A program made the position numbers and the translations under genes. Positions 1 to 9,785 of a stretch of DNA of 64,000 bases are shown here, piece by piece. The notes beneath the pieces are model-generated. The model ran no database searches, was not told the DNA's origin, and saw nothing but the letters and a program-made list of their open reading frames with translations. How positions within the stretch are numbered: position 1 is the stretch's first letter; every line of letters begins with the position of its first letter. This stretch comes from Chondrus crispus (taxonomy: Eukaryota; Rhodophyta; Florideophyceae; Gigartinales; Gigartinaceae), in assembly GCF_000350225.1 (NCBI RefSeq), contig NW_005179214.1:40576-104575 (forward strand), read 5' to 3'.

Positions 1-1224
1 CGTAAAAGTACAGTTTTGCTTCTACCTGGATCGCAATGTGCCGACCTGAAGTAGAACAGTACCAACGACGTCCCGCAACGGTTGCTAGGCGGATTTCGTC
101 ATCTCCTGTCTTGTAGAACACTCCATCTCCCTTTTGCCGAATCCTCAGTTTCCTCTCCAGTTTCCTCTCTAGATCCGCCGCCGTGAGTTTGCCCTCATTC
201 GTATCGATGAACTGGCGCAGATCGCTCTCTTTGAGATACCCAACATCATCGTATTGCTTTTCGCAGACAGCGCTTTGACTCGTCACGGACAGGATTCGTA
301 ACGTTCCTCCACCCACCGTCGCCATTCGCGACCCGTCCCGGAACCAAGCAATCTGCCTTAGATCTTCACTGTTTGTGCTATACCTTAACATCACCCCTGT
401 CTCAATATCCCATATCGCAAGCTCTCTTCCAATTCCAAAGGCTACGCGTCGCCCGTCGTCAGACCATTCCGGCGGATAGCGTGGTAAACCATACTCATAG
501 AGCTGGTACCGATATGTTACACCTGTCTCCCAATTCCAGATCATAACTCCGACTCTGCTTGGTTTCCCATTTTCATCAATTTCAAGAGTTGACGCGATCC
601 ACTTGTCATCTGGAGACCACTAGACCACTTCACCGCATGAGGGTACAGAGCCCGCGCAACAGAGAACGGAGCCCTCTCAACAAAGAACGAAGCCCGCACA
701 CCTTCTTCACCTTCTCTCCAGGGCCGCTTCACAAAGTTGAACCAATCTATGTGAACTTCGTCTGCAAATTCGTCTGAGTACCACTCAAGCAGACCTTGGT
801 CCGCAGCCCATTTCAGGCCGACCGAATCTGGGACACGTTCGGGGGCATCGCCCATCGTCTCTCCTGTCTTGGCGCCCCGCAGCACGACCCTGCCATCTGT
901 ATGCCCACATGCCACCCTGATCGCCTCTCCCGTTCTGGCGCTTAACAGCACGACCCTGCCGTCGTTACCGCTACCGCCAAGCGCGATCTTCGTGTCGTTT
1001 CCAGCCCACGCCATGCACCCGATGTGCATGTAGCCGTCTGTGATTCTCTCCCATAACTTGTTCCCAGTCTTCCCGTCCCACAACCCCATCCCCCTTCCAA
1101 ACGACACAAACACCCTCGTCCCATCATTGGACCAACATGCTTTTGCTTGTGCGTAGCGTAACCACCATCCTTGGCCCAGGCCTCCCCGCATTCCCACAAC
1201 TTGTCGCCCGTCTTGCTGTCCCAC
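1..1224 (-). pseudogene. C-terminal WD40 continuation of the NLR-like gene, frameshifted and cut by the window edge
   Basis: The WD40 array continues in two further frames. From about 1140 down to about 630 the frame reads KACWSNDGTRVF...GLWDGKTG and similar blades. From about 622 to position 1 a third frame reads PDDKWIAS, MIWNWETG, WSDDGRRVAFG and LAIWDIETG with no stop, so the gene leaves the window on the left. The second break is an exact 8-bp tandem duplication (agaccact twice, 615-630); removing one copy restores the WSPDDKW blade. The first break is a shift near 1136-1146 in an A-rich stretch. Either the gene is a recent pseudogene, or one or both shifts are sequencing errors. A short intron seems unlikely because no acceptable GT...AG interval of normal size bridges the breaks. 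Confidence 0.75.
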
Positions 1225-4200
1225 ATCGCAAACGTTCCATCTTCTGCTGCCGTAAACAGCCGCTTGCTATCTCCAGACATCTCCAGACAATGCACAGGGC
1301 TTGCGTGTGTCTCAGCATCCCCCCACATCTTCTTCCCCGTCTTCACATCGTACATCACTACGTCTCCGTCTCCAACCACAGTAGCACATATGTCATCGCT
1401 TGACCACGCAACAGCCGTGAATTCTCGCCATTCCTTGTTGACCTTGTCGACTTCCTCTTCCTCCTCCTGCACCCTCTCCAGATTATCCCACCTCCAAATG
1501 ACAATATTGGGATTGTACTTCTCCTCCACAGAAAACATCCGCTTTCCATCTTCTAGCCAGCCCAAGACCACAACAGCCGCCCTGTGTGTCGCCATGTGCC
1601 GCCATACTTCTGCCCCGGTCTCTGTGTCCCTCACAGAAACCTCCCCGTCGCCACGGGAAGCAGCCAACCATCTCCCATCCCCGGACAGAGATATTGCCCT
1701 TGCCAAAAAATCATCAAATTTCGATATTCTCTTCCCCGAGCGTCCGTCCCATACCGACACCACACCCTGATCGTCGCCACAGTACTCGCCACAGCACAAC
1801 CGCGTCCCGTCCTCCGACCATGAAAGACAGCGAACGCGTTTCAAAGGCGCGCTTTCCGCGATACTCCCACCAGTCTCCCCGTCAAAGATCCACAATCTTG
1901 CTTCAGATCTTTTTTTTTTAAGTGTCATCTCGAACACGCACGCGACCCGCTTTCCATTCTTCGACCACGAAATCAACCACTTGGTCCAATCGGCTGGTCG
2001 AATACTCGGCACGCCAATCACCCGAACCATCTCCCCTGTCTCTGCACACAGTATCAAAATTAACCCGTTTGAGCCGCATTCTCCCGTGCACGCCAACCGT
2101 TTCCCGCCCGGTGAAAGCGATACTTTCTTAACAACATGGCCCCCCATATTCGCTGCCTCCTTGATCTTCACACCTCTCTCAACATCCCACAACACAACCA
2201 CACCATCTTCTCTCCCAAACGCTACTCGCTTTCCATCCCCCGTCAAGTCAAAAGGGCGACTGTATCTCTCTACATCCAGGTGCCCTACATCCACTTCCTG
2301 TCCGACTCGCTTTGCTGTAGCTCCTGTATGCATATCCCACACCTGCACGCTTGTTCCATCTCCCTGTACTACCGCTACGTACTTTCCGTTCTCCGACCAA
2401 GAACTGTTCTCGGGCCATGCCCCCCATGCCCCCCGTGCCACTTCAAACAACACGTTTTCTTCCATTTCCCCGTCCCGGAATGTCCGACGAAACAGATGCT
2501 TCTCATTACCCCCCCAAGCGATCACTTCGTTCTTAGCTGCGCATCCCGACATTCCCACCACCCACCCCTGGTCCGGAAATATGTGTTGCACCGCGCCTGA
2601 TACGTTCAAGCCAGGTGTAAGCGACTTCAACCACGGCTTCTCCGCAACTTCCTCTATCCTGCGTAAGAACTCTCCAATTACTTCCGACTCGTTCCTGAAT
2701 CTCAACAGACCATCGTACAGCTGAAACCATACCTCTCTCGAACTTCGACGAACAAAGGACGCACTCAGCCTCGCCTGTCTAGCAATCTTCTGCAACGACC
2801 ACAGCCTGCCTCCCGCTTCGCACCGTTCTCCGTCTTCCCCGGCTACGTCCGTCAAAATCTTGAAATCCTCTTGAAGATTTAGCCCCTCTGCCCGAGTTAA
2901 CTTCTCTGCCACCCACCTGGCATCACTCAAAACATCCCACAAATCCTCGCCCAGCTGCGCCCCCTTGAGATGGCGGCACAAGTTGTGTCGGAAATACTCG
3001 TCCTCCACCATATCCTTCTTCCACCCTCTCCCGCAAACCCACGGCGGCGCTTCTTGCCTGTTCTCACTCTCGTTCCATTGCCATTCTTGCACAAGCTTTT
3101 CATGCCACCTCTTCTCTCCCCCATTCCCACATCTCTGTTGCACGTAATCGAGCTGCAAATCGTGCAACCTGACTCCGGCGATCTTGCGACCACTTGACAC
3201 TCCATCCTTTCGTTCCACTAGACTGGCCTCCACGAATTCGTGCAGCACTTTCAATGCCTGAACTTTTCCTTTCCGTCTCCATAACAAACAGAGCACACTC
3301 AACGGCAACCATCCTTGCCGCCGAATGACCACCAGCGACTCGTACATCTCGGCGTAGGACATCAACTGCCCATCTCCTCTGGTCTTCTTTCGATCCATCA
3401 TGCACAGCGAAACTTCAAACGCCATTGACAGGTTCTCGTATAGGTACGTCCCATCCGCTCTTTCGTCCAATAATATTGACGATGTAGCTTCCAGACACTC
3501 CAAGTACTCATCAAGCACATTTTTCAGACAAAGTTCTTTCGCAATCTCACGATGTCTCGCAATCGCTCTGCCAACCACGGACAGCGCAAGCGGAAGCCCA
3601 CCGCAAAATCTCAGTATCCTATCCGTTTGATCCCCCAGGCCCTCAACCTCTTCACGTTGTATGTCAGCAGACTTCAGCAAGATTTCCAGAGAAGAAGCAT
3701 CTTCTTTTGTCGAAAATTGGATTTCTTCGCTTCCCTCCACCACGCCCCACTCTCGCGCTGTGAACGCTGTACGGCTGCTGTTCTCCACATCCGCAATTTC
3801 TCTCAGTCTTGACATGACTTTACTTCCGGCTATGCCTTCTCTCCCGACCATGCCTTCTCTCCAGACATCGTCGATAAGTAACAAAATTGTCTTCCCTTTG
3901 AACCACTCTGTGACCCTCGAAACCGCAGATTCTAGCACGCTTTCTTCACGCACCTCCTTCGCTTGCGTTTCCCCTCCGCTTTCTCTCGTGATGCGGGCCA
4001 GCTGTTCCATTACTCCTCGTTCTGTCGCGTCTTGACCGAGCACCAGCCAGTATATACCGTCGCAAAACCGGCTGCGAACCTCTTCATCCGAGGCCAGACC
4101 GCGTAGGGCGCAAGACTTTCCGATGCCTCCCATCCCCTTCGTCCCCACAACCCCTCCACGGCGCGCTCCAACAGCACCAACATTTTGACGGTCTCCCGGA

Positions 4201-5096
4201 CGCAAAACACTCCGCCTCAATCGTTCTTCCGGAGCCGTCATACGTTCCGTACTGTTGCCAGCATCTTCACTGCGTCCAAACTTCAGTATGACATGGTCCG
4301 GGTTCTTTGGCACTTGAAACGAAGCCTTGAAGCCATCCTTCTTCGGGTCCTCCGCGGATGTAGTACGCATTTGATGACGAGCATCGCCACTGGCGTCGCT
4401 CCTCTTCGCCTCTTCCTCGAATGGGCCATGTACGCCTTCTGTCACAACATCGCTCGAATCCTCCTCACTTAGCTTTTTCACCTCCAGAAATACTTGTTCA
4501 ACAAGATGTTCCCTTGCAAGATGGCCGAATTTATCTCCCGGCAGGTTTGTTGCCCTTACGTCATTTTCAATCCCAGTGATATCTGCCAGCTCTTTTAGCT
4601 CCCTCTTCACCATATCCGTGCTCGCCTCGCGTTGTCGTTCCTCGCTAAAAAATTTCTCCACTTCAAAGATATTCTTTCCTTCCTTATCCCGGTACCGGTT
4701 GGGCTCCAACTCTCTGCATTCACGAATACTTAGTCTGTAAAACACCGGAATCAGTGTTGGTGGCTGCCTGCCACTCCTTATTGCTTCTTCCCTTCTACCT
4801 AGGAAGCAACGCAGTTCCCTCATCGTCCATTTTCGAGCGGCAAACTCGGGAGAAAGAATGAAAACGCCGACCATAGCAGACTCCATAGCCTTCTTCATTG
4901 CATCCGGTCCGTGGCCCCCGGTCTTTAGCGAGATTTTGTCGAGGAAGCAATTAAAACCCTGATCTTCCAATTTCTGGGAAAGAGGACGTGCGATGTTTAG
5001 CTTGTCCGGGCCAGCATGGCTTATGAACACATCGGGAGACCGTATCTTTCGCCGTTTTCTGCTTGGTCCCGTCTCTTGCCGGAAGCTTTCCTGCAT
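942..5096 (-). CDS. TIR / NB-ARC / WD40 receptor (NLR-like), main reading frame
   Basis: Likely an intracellular sensor of the STAND/NLR class. The frame is 1384 codons from an ATG at 5094-5096. Seen in order: a TIR domain at about residues 21-165, starting with the VFISHAGPDK motif and with a Glu (E94, in WTMREL) where NAD-cleaving TIR domains have their catalytic acid; a charged linker; an NB-ARC ATPase with P-loop GMGGIGKS near residue 320, kinase-2 LLLIDDVW near 404-410, GLPLAL near 497 and an HDLQLDY (MHD-like) motif near 645; then WD40 repeats from about residue 855. In the known family the WD40 part senses, NB-ARC oligomerises and TIR signals, often by NAD hydrolysis. The frame stays good to about position 1140, where WD40 coding moves to another frame; the last ~65 codons here are out of frame. 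Whether the gene works depends on the two frame breaks. Domain calls are secure; biological role is inferred. Confidence 0.88.
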   Translation of the reverse strand: MQESFRQETGPSRKRRKIRSPDVFISHAGPDKLNIARPLSQKLEDQGFNCFLDKISLKTGGHGPDAMKKAMESAMVGVFILSPEFAARKWTMRELRCFLGRREEAIRSGRQPPTLIPVFYRLSIRECRELEPNRYRDKEGKNIFEVEKFFSEERQREASTDMVKRELKELADITGIENDVRATNLPGDKFGHLAREHLVEQVFLEVKKLSEEDSSDVVTEGVHGPFEEEAKRSDASGDARHQMRTTSAEDPKKDGFKASFQVPKNPDHVILKFGRSEDAGNSTERMTAPEERLRRSVLRPGDRQNVGAVGARRGGVVGTKGMGGIGKSCALRGLASDEEVRSRFCDGIYWLVLGQDATERGVMEQLARITRESGGETQAKEVREESVLESAVSRVTEWFKGKTILLLIDDVWREGMVGREGIAGSKVMSRLREIADVENSSRTAFTAREWGVVEGSEEIQFSTKEDASSLEILLKSADIQREEVEGLGDQTDRILRFCGGLPLALSVVGRAIARHREIAKELCLKNVLDEYLECLEATSSILLDERADGTYLYENLSMAFEVSLCMMDRKKTRGDGQLMSYAEMYESLVVIRRQGWLPLSVLCLLWRRKGKVQALKVLHEFVEASLVERKDGVSSGRKIAGVRLHDLQLDYVQQRCGNGGEKRWHEKLVQEWQWNESENRQEAPPWVCGRGWKKDMVEDEYFRHNLCRHLKGAQLGEDLWDVLSDARWVAEKLTRAEGLNLQEDFKILTDVAGEDGERCEAGGRLWSLQKIARQARLSASFVRRSSREVWFQLYDGLLRFRNESEVIGEFLRRIEEVAEKPWLKSLTPGLNVSGAVQHIFPDQGWVVGMSGCAAKNEVIAWGGNEKHLFRRTFRDGEMEENVLFEVARGAWGAWPENSSWSENGKYVAVVQGDGTSVQVWDMHTGATAKRVGQEVDVGHLDVERYSRPFDLTGDGKRVAFGREDGVVVLWDVERGVKIKEAANMGGHVVKKVSLSPGGKRLACTGECGSNGLILILCAETGEMVRVIGVPSIRPADWTKWLISWSKNGKRVACVFEMTLKKKRSEARLWIFDGETGGSIAESAPLKRVRCLSWSEDGTRLCCGEYCGDDQGVVSVWDGRSGKRISKFDDFLARAISLSGDGRWLAASRGDGEVSVRDTETGAEVWRHMATHRAAVVVLGWLEDGKRMFSVEEKYNPNIVIWRWDNLERVQEEEEEVDKVNKEWREFTAVAWSSDDICATVVGDGDVVMYDVKTGKKMWGDAETHASPVHCLEMSGDSKRLFTAAEDGTFAMWDSKTGDKLWECGEAWAKDGGYATHKQKHVGPMMGRGCLCRLEGGWGCGTGRLGTSYGRESQTATCTSGAWRGLETTRRSRLAVAVTTAGSCC

Positions 5097-5350
5097 TCTT
5101 CCTAAACAGCCAGACTCCGAGGACAGAACAGAAAGAAAGAGAAGTTGGTGAGGTGCCGAGTGTGTTTTGCGTGAAAACGGCCCCGGTCGCTCGGAAAACA
5201 GGGATGCGAAGGTTGATGGCCGCGTTCAGCGCGTGGCACTCTTGTCTTTGTCAACGGTCAACGTGTCTACGGCGTTGTCAACGAAAGCGGAATGAGTGGG
5301 GACGTTTGTGTGGATGAGTAGGATGAGACGAAGTACTTGCGCTTGCTGTT
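5097..5350. other. Upstream region of the NLR-like gene, no gene seen
   Basis: This would hold the promoter and 5' leader of the minus-strand receptor gene. I see no convincing TATA box and no coding frame. Confidence 0.4.
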
Positions 5351-5533
5351 TCGTGAATGAACGCTTGTAGAACTCGAGCGTGGAAGGAAGCACCCAGGGT
5401 GTATTACAGCCTCGTGAATGAACGCTCGTAGAACTCGAGCGTGGAAGGAAGCACCCAGGGTGTATTACAGCCTCGTGAATGAACGCTCGTAGAACTCCAG
5501 AGTGGAAGGAAGCAACCAGGGTGTAAGGGCTGT
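5351..5533. repeat. 61-bp direct tandem repeat, about three units
   Basis: Units start at 5351, 5412 and 5473, each beginning tcgtgaatgaacgct and containing gtagaactc...gtggaaggaagca. The first two are nearly identical; the third has more differences and degrades near 5524. It lies between the receptor gene start and the gypsy-like element. Function unknown. Confidence 0.9.
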
Positions 5534-5661
5534 TTGTTGCTCGCCTCTTGATGGTGGCGGATTTGTCAGAACGCGGGGGGTACTCTGTGCTGTAACAGCT
5601 GCCTTCATGGCCACCAATATAAAAATAAAATGGCTTAATGCTGCAATCAGTAGGCAACAAT
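5534..5661. other. Spacer without recognisable gene
   Basis: A short non-coding stretch between the tandem repeat and the left direct repeat of the gypsy-like element. Nothing recognisable. Confidence 0.4.
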
Positions 5662-5779
5662 ACAGTACAACAATAAAAAATGGCTTGCGTTGTACCCTTC
5701 TCATTGGCGTACTGTGTGACACGGCTCAAATTGGGACACCAAAATTATAATGCCGCGCCGCATAGTTTCGCCATATGAT
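5662..5779 (+). repeat. Left direct repeat of the gypsy-like element (short or partial LTR)
   Basis: 118 bp, from acagtacaacaataaaaaat to cgccatatgat. It matches 9628-9744 with a handful of substitutions and one indel. Both copies start and stop similarity at the same points. It lacks canonical TG...CA ends. Confidence 0.75.
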
Positions 5780-6837
5780 GGGTTGATCGACCTTGGTATG
5801 AGGGAGTCGGAGGCACATGGTTGCCGACCGAGGAGACGGCGACGGCAGCAGACGGGCACCATATCTCCGTCTGCGGCAACGGAGAGCTCAAATTCAAGCT
5901 CTGGGGCACTACGTTCGTCGAACCCGTAAGGGTAGCTGAGAACCTCCCCAGCAAGGTTCTGATTGGTAGTCGGTTTTGGCGTCGCTATGGTTTGGTCTTA
6001 AATCTGTCATCTCCACGAGCTGAGATAAGGGTTGAGGGAAGGCCCATTCGCGGAAAGGTGACGAAGACGCGGACGAACAAAACCGGCCCGGAACTGATGG
6101 CAGCAATATCCGACGCAGACGTCGACACTACAATTTTGGACATAGAATTGTCCCAGTTCCACCCGAAGAAAGCCGTCCTAGAAAGGCTACGTGAGGTACT
6201 GTGGAAGCACCGCGCGGTGTTTAAGGGACTTGGCCGAATCAAGGGCGTGCAGCATAGAATTCAACTCGTAGAGGGTGCCATTCCCGTTTGCTGCCCCATA
6301 AGGAGACGTTCTCCTCGGGAAGAAGAGGTAGAGCGAGCAGAGATGCAGAAACTACTCAAGAGAGGAGTCGTGGAGCCGGCTTCATCGCCTTGGGCCGCCT
6401 GTAATGTTTTTGTGAAAAAGAAGGACGGCACTCTGCGTGTAACTTCAGACTTTAGAGAGCTTAATGCGTTAACAGTCACTGATTCGTACCCCATGGAGGA
6501 TGTACGCGCCACCCTTGACTGGATGGCTACGAAGAGCATTTTTTCTACCTTCGATCTTAAGGACGGATTTTTCCAGATCGAGCTCGAAGAGAGCTCTCGC
6601 GATTTGACAGCTATCCGAACAGTTGTCGGATTGCTTCGATACATCCGCCTCCCGCAAGGCATGAAGAACTCGCCTGCTGTGTTCCAACGAATCGTTAACC
6701 TCATCCTGGGGGGCAGGAAGGGTCTTGACATCGGGGCGTTTATGGATGATGTCAGTCTGGGCACTGACACTGTGGAAAACATCTCCAGTCCGTGGACTCG
6801 ACACGGAAGACTTTCTACGACGCGGGAGCAAGACTAA
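5779..6837 (+). pseudogene. pol: gypsy pol, part 1: protease remnant and reverse transcriptase
   Basis: Open from 5779; no ATG start is evident. Residues after the left repeat resemble the back half of a retropepsin (VLIGSRFWRRYGLVLNL), without the active-site DTG. The reverse transcriptase follows: FVKKKDGTLRVTSDFRELN, FSTFDLKDGFFQIEL, LPQGMKNSPAVFQR and the catalytic FMDD (YxDD box with F for Y, about 6741-6752). The frame then breaks within a run of four A at 6776-6779. With a fifth A it would read on as VEKHLQSVDSTRKTF into the next frame, so a one-base deletion explains the break. Confidence 0.85.
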
Positions 6838-9182
6838 AGCTATCGAAATGCCAATTTGGCGTTCGTGAGGCCGAGATATTGGGTCACAAGATCGACAACA
6901 GCGGCATTCGGCCGTCGGACACGCATGTGGCGGCGATTAGGCAGCTCGTCGAGCCAGGCGGAGGGGAGGGGCTCATGCGGTTCCTTGGATTGATGAACTT
7001 CTTCTCTGACTTTATCGACCATTTCTCGAAGATTGCAAAACCTCTACACGAGGTGCTGGTCGGGACCGGTTTCAACAAAAAAAAGAAGAGAGGCCAGAGA
7101 TTGTTCATTCTGGACTGGGACCGCCGTTGGGGGGAACGCCAGAGAAGGGCATGGACAGACCTGAAGGAGGTCTTGAGTGACACGGAGTTTCTCACAGCAC
7201 CAAGACGAGGCGCAAGCAAGAAGCTGATGACCGACGCCAGTGCGTACGGCCTCGGCGGTGTTCTGCTGCAGATGGGAAAAGACGAACGGTGGCATCCTGT
7301 GGCTTTTACGAGTAGAAAGCTCACTGACGCCGAAAGGAAGTTTACAGTAACCGAGAAGGAGTGTCTTGCGGTTGTTCACAGTCTACGCAAATGGCGCTTC
7401 TACCTACATGGGGAGACGGACGTGGTCGTGATAACGGATCGTTGTTCGCTGAAGTGGCTCATGAGCCTCAAGGATCCACGGGGAAGATTGGCGAGGTGGA
7501 TGGTGGACATTCAAGATTTCACCTTCACAGTCCAATATGCCCCAGGCGGGGAGCTTGTTGTGCCCGACACCCTAAGTAGGGACTCCGTCGAGAAGCCTCT
7601 TTGCGCGCGCTGTTACAAGATCATCGAGGAACGGCCACTCGAAGGGAGAAGAACCGAGGCTATCTGCGAACTAGTAGACTTGTCAGGCTTCGGCGGTGGC
7701 CCTACCGCGGGAGAATTTCGTGCAGCACAGCGTCATGAATTCGGGGACATCGAAGAGTTCGCACACAAGAAGAGAGGCGCTGGATATTTTGTGGATGAAA
7801 AGGGGCTTCTGCGCCGTACTAGGGCGACACGGGAGCTCATTGTGGTACCGGAGGTGCTGGTGGATGCAGTGCTGGACGCGCTGCATGGATCAGAGCTTAG
7901 CGGGCACTACGGGGTGAGGCGGACCACGGATCGACTTTGCCGTTCCTTTTGGTGGCCTGGTTGGAAGCAGAATGTGGAAAAGCGATTGCGATGCTGCGTG
8001 GCATGCACCGCCACAAAGGCTGCCCAGCCCGCAAAGCACGCTAAGATGGTAGTTTATCATCCGCAAAGGAGGTTCCAGCAAGTCGCAATCGACGTCCAGT
8101 CCGTCACACCGAGAACTGCAGCCGTGAGTGCAAACATTTTAGTGATCGTTGATACTTTCACGCGCTTCGCTCGCGCGATTCCTATACCGGATGAACGTGC
8201 TGACACCGTCGCCAAGCGGATACTTGCAAGTATCCGCTTGGCGACGGTCCGAAAATTGACACCCATTCGTCATGACGAATGGGTGTCAATTTTCGATCCT
8301 ATGGAGAGTCTTTTGTCGGATCGGGGGCCGAATTTCATCGGGACTGTAGTCAAGAAGATGGCGGAGCAACTCGGTGGGAGACGTGTGAAGACCTCACCTC
8401 TCCACCCACAAGCAAACGGCTGTGTGGAGATGTGGAATAGGACTTTGATGCAGGACGTTGCCTGCTTCATGAGCGCCGGGAGCGAGGATTGGGATGCGCA
8501 CGTTGCCCTAGCATGCTTCCGGTACAATACAGGCGTGTGCGAGGCTACTGCTTTGACTCCATATGAGGCAATGTTTGGCATCCCTGCGTTTATGTCTTGG
8601 GGTCCTGAGGAAGCCAGCCGCGTTCGAGGAGAGCCGTATGACCTGGGAAATCATCTCGAAGCACTACACGACAGATTGCTGTCACGCGGAATGAAGTCAA
8701 GGGAAGCCGCTGCGCAGGGATATGACAAAGACGTGAGGCACCTGGGATTTGTTGTCGGAGACCGGGTTCTGGTGTGGTCTCCAGAACTCGCCAGCAAAGA
8801 AGGTAACAAAATCATCCGACCCTGGCTCGGACCGTACCGCGTTGACGAAGTCCTGTCTCCCGTGAGCTTCCTCCTGAAGTCAGAGTTGGGGAAGAAGGTC
8901 GCTCGCGTCCACCCGAACCGGATGCAGAAGATTGCTGCCGGCGCGACTCAGACCTGCGATGCGAGGAATGGCGTGTTTCCGGATGGATTGAGACTACTCG
9001 AGCGCATGAAGGATTGGAAAGAATTTGTGGAGCCTCGAACTGGGAAGAGGCAAAGGCTGTTCAAGGTTCGTATCGCCGGCAGGAAGTCCCCAAGCTGGAC
9101 AAAAGAGGAAGACATACCAAACGTAATTGTGCAGATGTTTGATCGCAGGGAAAGAGAATCGCGGAGCAATCCCGGGGAATGA
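6792..9182 (+). pseudogene. pol: gypsy pol, part 2: RT thumb, RNase H, integrase
   Basis: 796 codons open, continuing the RT from TFYDAGARLKLSKCQFG. RNase H is seen as LMTDASAYGLGGVLLQMG...FTVTEKECLAVV...VITDRCSLKWL. Integrase follows with an HHCC zinc-binding part (LSGHYGVRRTTDRLC...CCVAC), a DDE core (AIDV; LLSDRGPNF; NGCVEMWNRTL) and a C-terminal SH3-like segment (VGDRVLVWSPEL...RPWLGPYRV). Between the first two acidic residues sit 16 extra codons (8226-8273) made only of inverted copies of the flanking DNA; without them the protein would read AKRILDEWVSIFDP, the normal family pattern. The insertion keeps frame, but the enzyme is probably damaged. Confidence 0.88.
8205..8295. repeat. Two adjacent perfect palindromes (44 bp and 46 bp) in the integrase
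   Basis: 8205-8248 is a perfect 44-bp palindrome centred on TGCA. 8250-8295 is a perfect 46-bp palindrome centred on TCATGA. One base separates them. The 48-nt insert 8226-8273 consists of the inverted copy of the left flank followed by the inverted copy of the right flank. Confidence 0.95.
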
Positions 9183-9627
9183 GCAGAGGCGAAGGAAAAG
9201 GGACGGATGTTGAGGAATGACTTAGAAACACGTGGAGACGTGGATAACGAGTCCATGAACCGGAACTGAAGGGCACGCGCGCTCCTGTAGGGAACCGAAA
9301 GCGCGGGGGATCCAGTTCCCGAAGGGAAGCGAAGACGGCACCGGATGGCAGGAGTCGGGGCGAGGCGAGCGCGGGGCTGTCCGTAAGGGAAGCGAAAGGA
9401 AAGGCAGCGAAGGATTAGTCATTTTTATGGGGCAAGAGAGGGAGAGAGACGACGAAGGGAGTAGGCAAGGGGGGATCAGAGACAGCCGAGCCCCCTCGGG
9501 GAAGTAGTACTTAATAGCCAACCCTCGGAGATAGACAAGAGGGGGGCAGAGACGGAGCAATAAAGGAAATTGAGGGAGGATTCCCATTCAACAGGTTGCT
9601 CGGTGCCAGGCGGTTGAGATAATCGCA
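9183..9627 (+). other. 3' non-coding part of the gypsy-like element
   Basis: Purine-rich sequence with repeated gggaaNcgaaag-like blocks (near 9290, 9320 and 9388) and ggggggatcagag near 9470. A polypurine tract is plausible here, but I cannot fix its position because the true LTR start is uncertain. Confidence 0.4.
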
Positions 9628-9744
9628 ACAGTACAACAATAAAAAATGGCTTGCGTTGTACCCTTTCATTGGCGTAGTGTGTGGCACGGCTCAAATTAGG
9701 ACACCAAAATTATAATGCCGCGCCGCATAGTTTCGCCATATGAT
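9628..9744 (+). repeat. Right direct repeat of the gypsy-like element (short or partial LTR)
   Basis: 117 bp, the partner of 5662-5779. The sequences beyond the two copies differ (gggttgatcg on the left copy, tttgctaaat on the right copy), which fixes the repeat boundary. Confidence 0.75.
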
Positions 9745-9785
9745 TTTGCTAAATTATTTCGCAACGAATTAAATCTATTCGTTTG

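Larger units (their letters stand above)
5662..9744 (+). mobile_element. Ty3/gypsy-type LTR retrotransposon, 5'-truncated and decayed
   Basis: A pol region in the Ty3/gypsy order (protease remnant, reverse transcriptase, RNase H, integrase) lies between two 117-118 bp direct repeats. No gag is present and the protease lacks its catalytic DTG segment: the open frame begins directly at the left repeat (5779) in the middle of the protease. The element therefore lost its 5' third, or the repeats are only parts of longer LTRs. A sequence resembling an initiator-Met 3'-end primer site (tggtatgagggag, 5794-5806) lies 14 bp after the left repeat but is a weak match. No target duplication was found. 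Confidence 0.8.

Noticed and set aside
5794-5806. tggtatgagggag as a tRNA-Met 3'-end primer site of the gypsy element
   Set aside because: It has several mismatches to TGGTATCAGAGC and lies 14 bp from the repeat end, inside the open pol frame. Probably chance.
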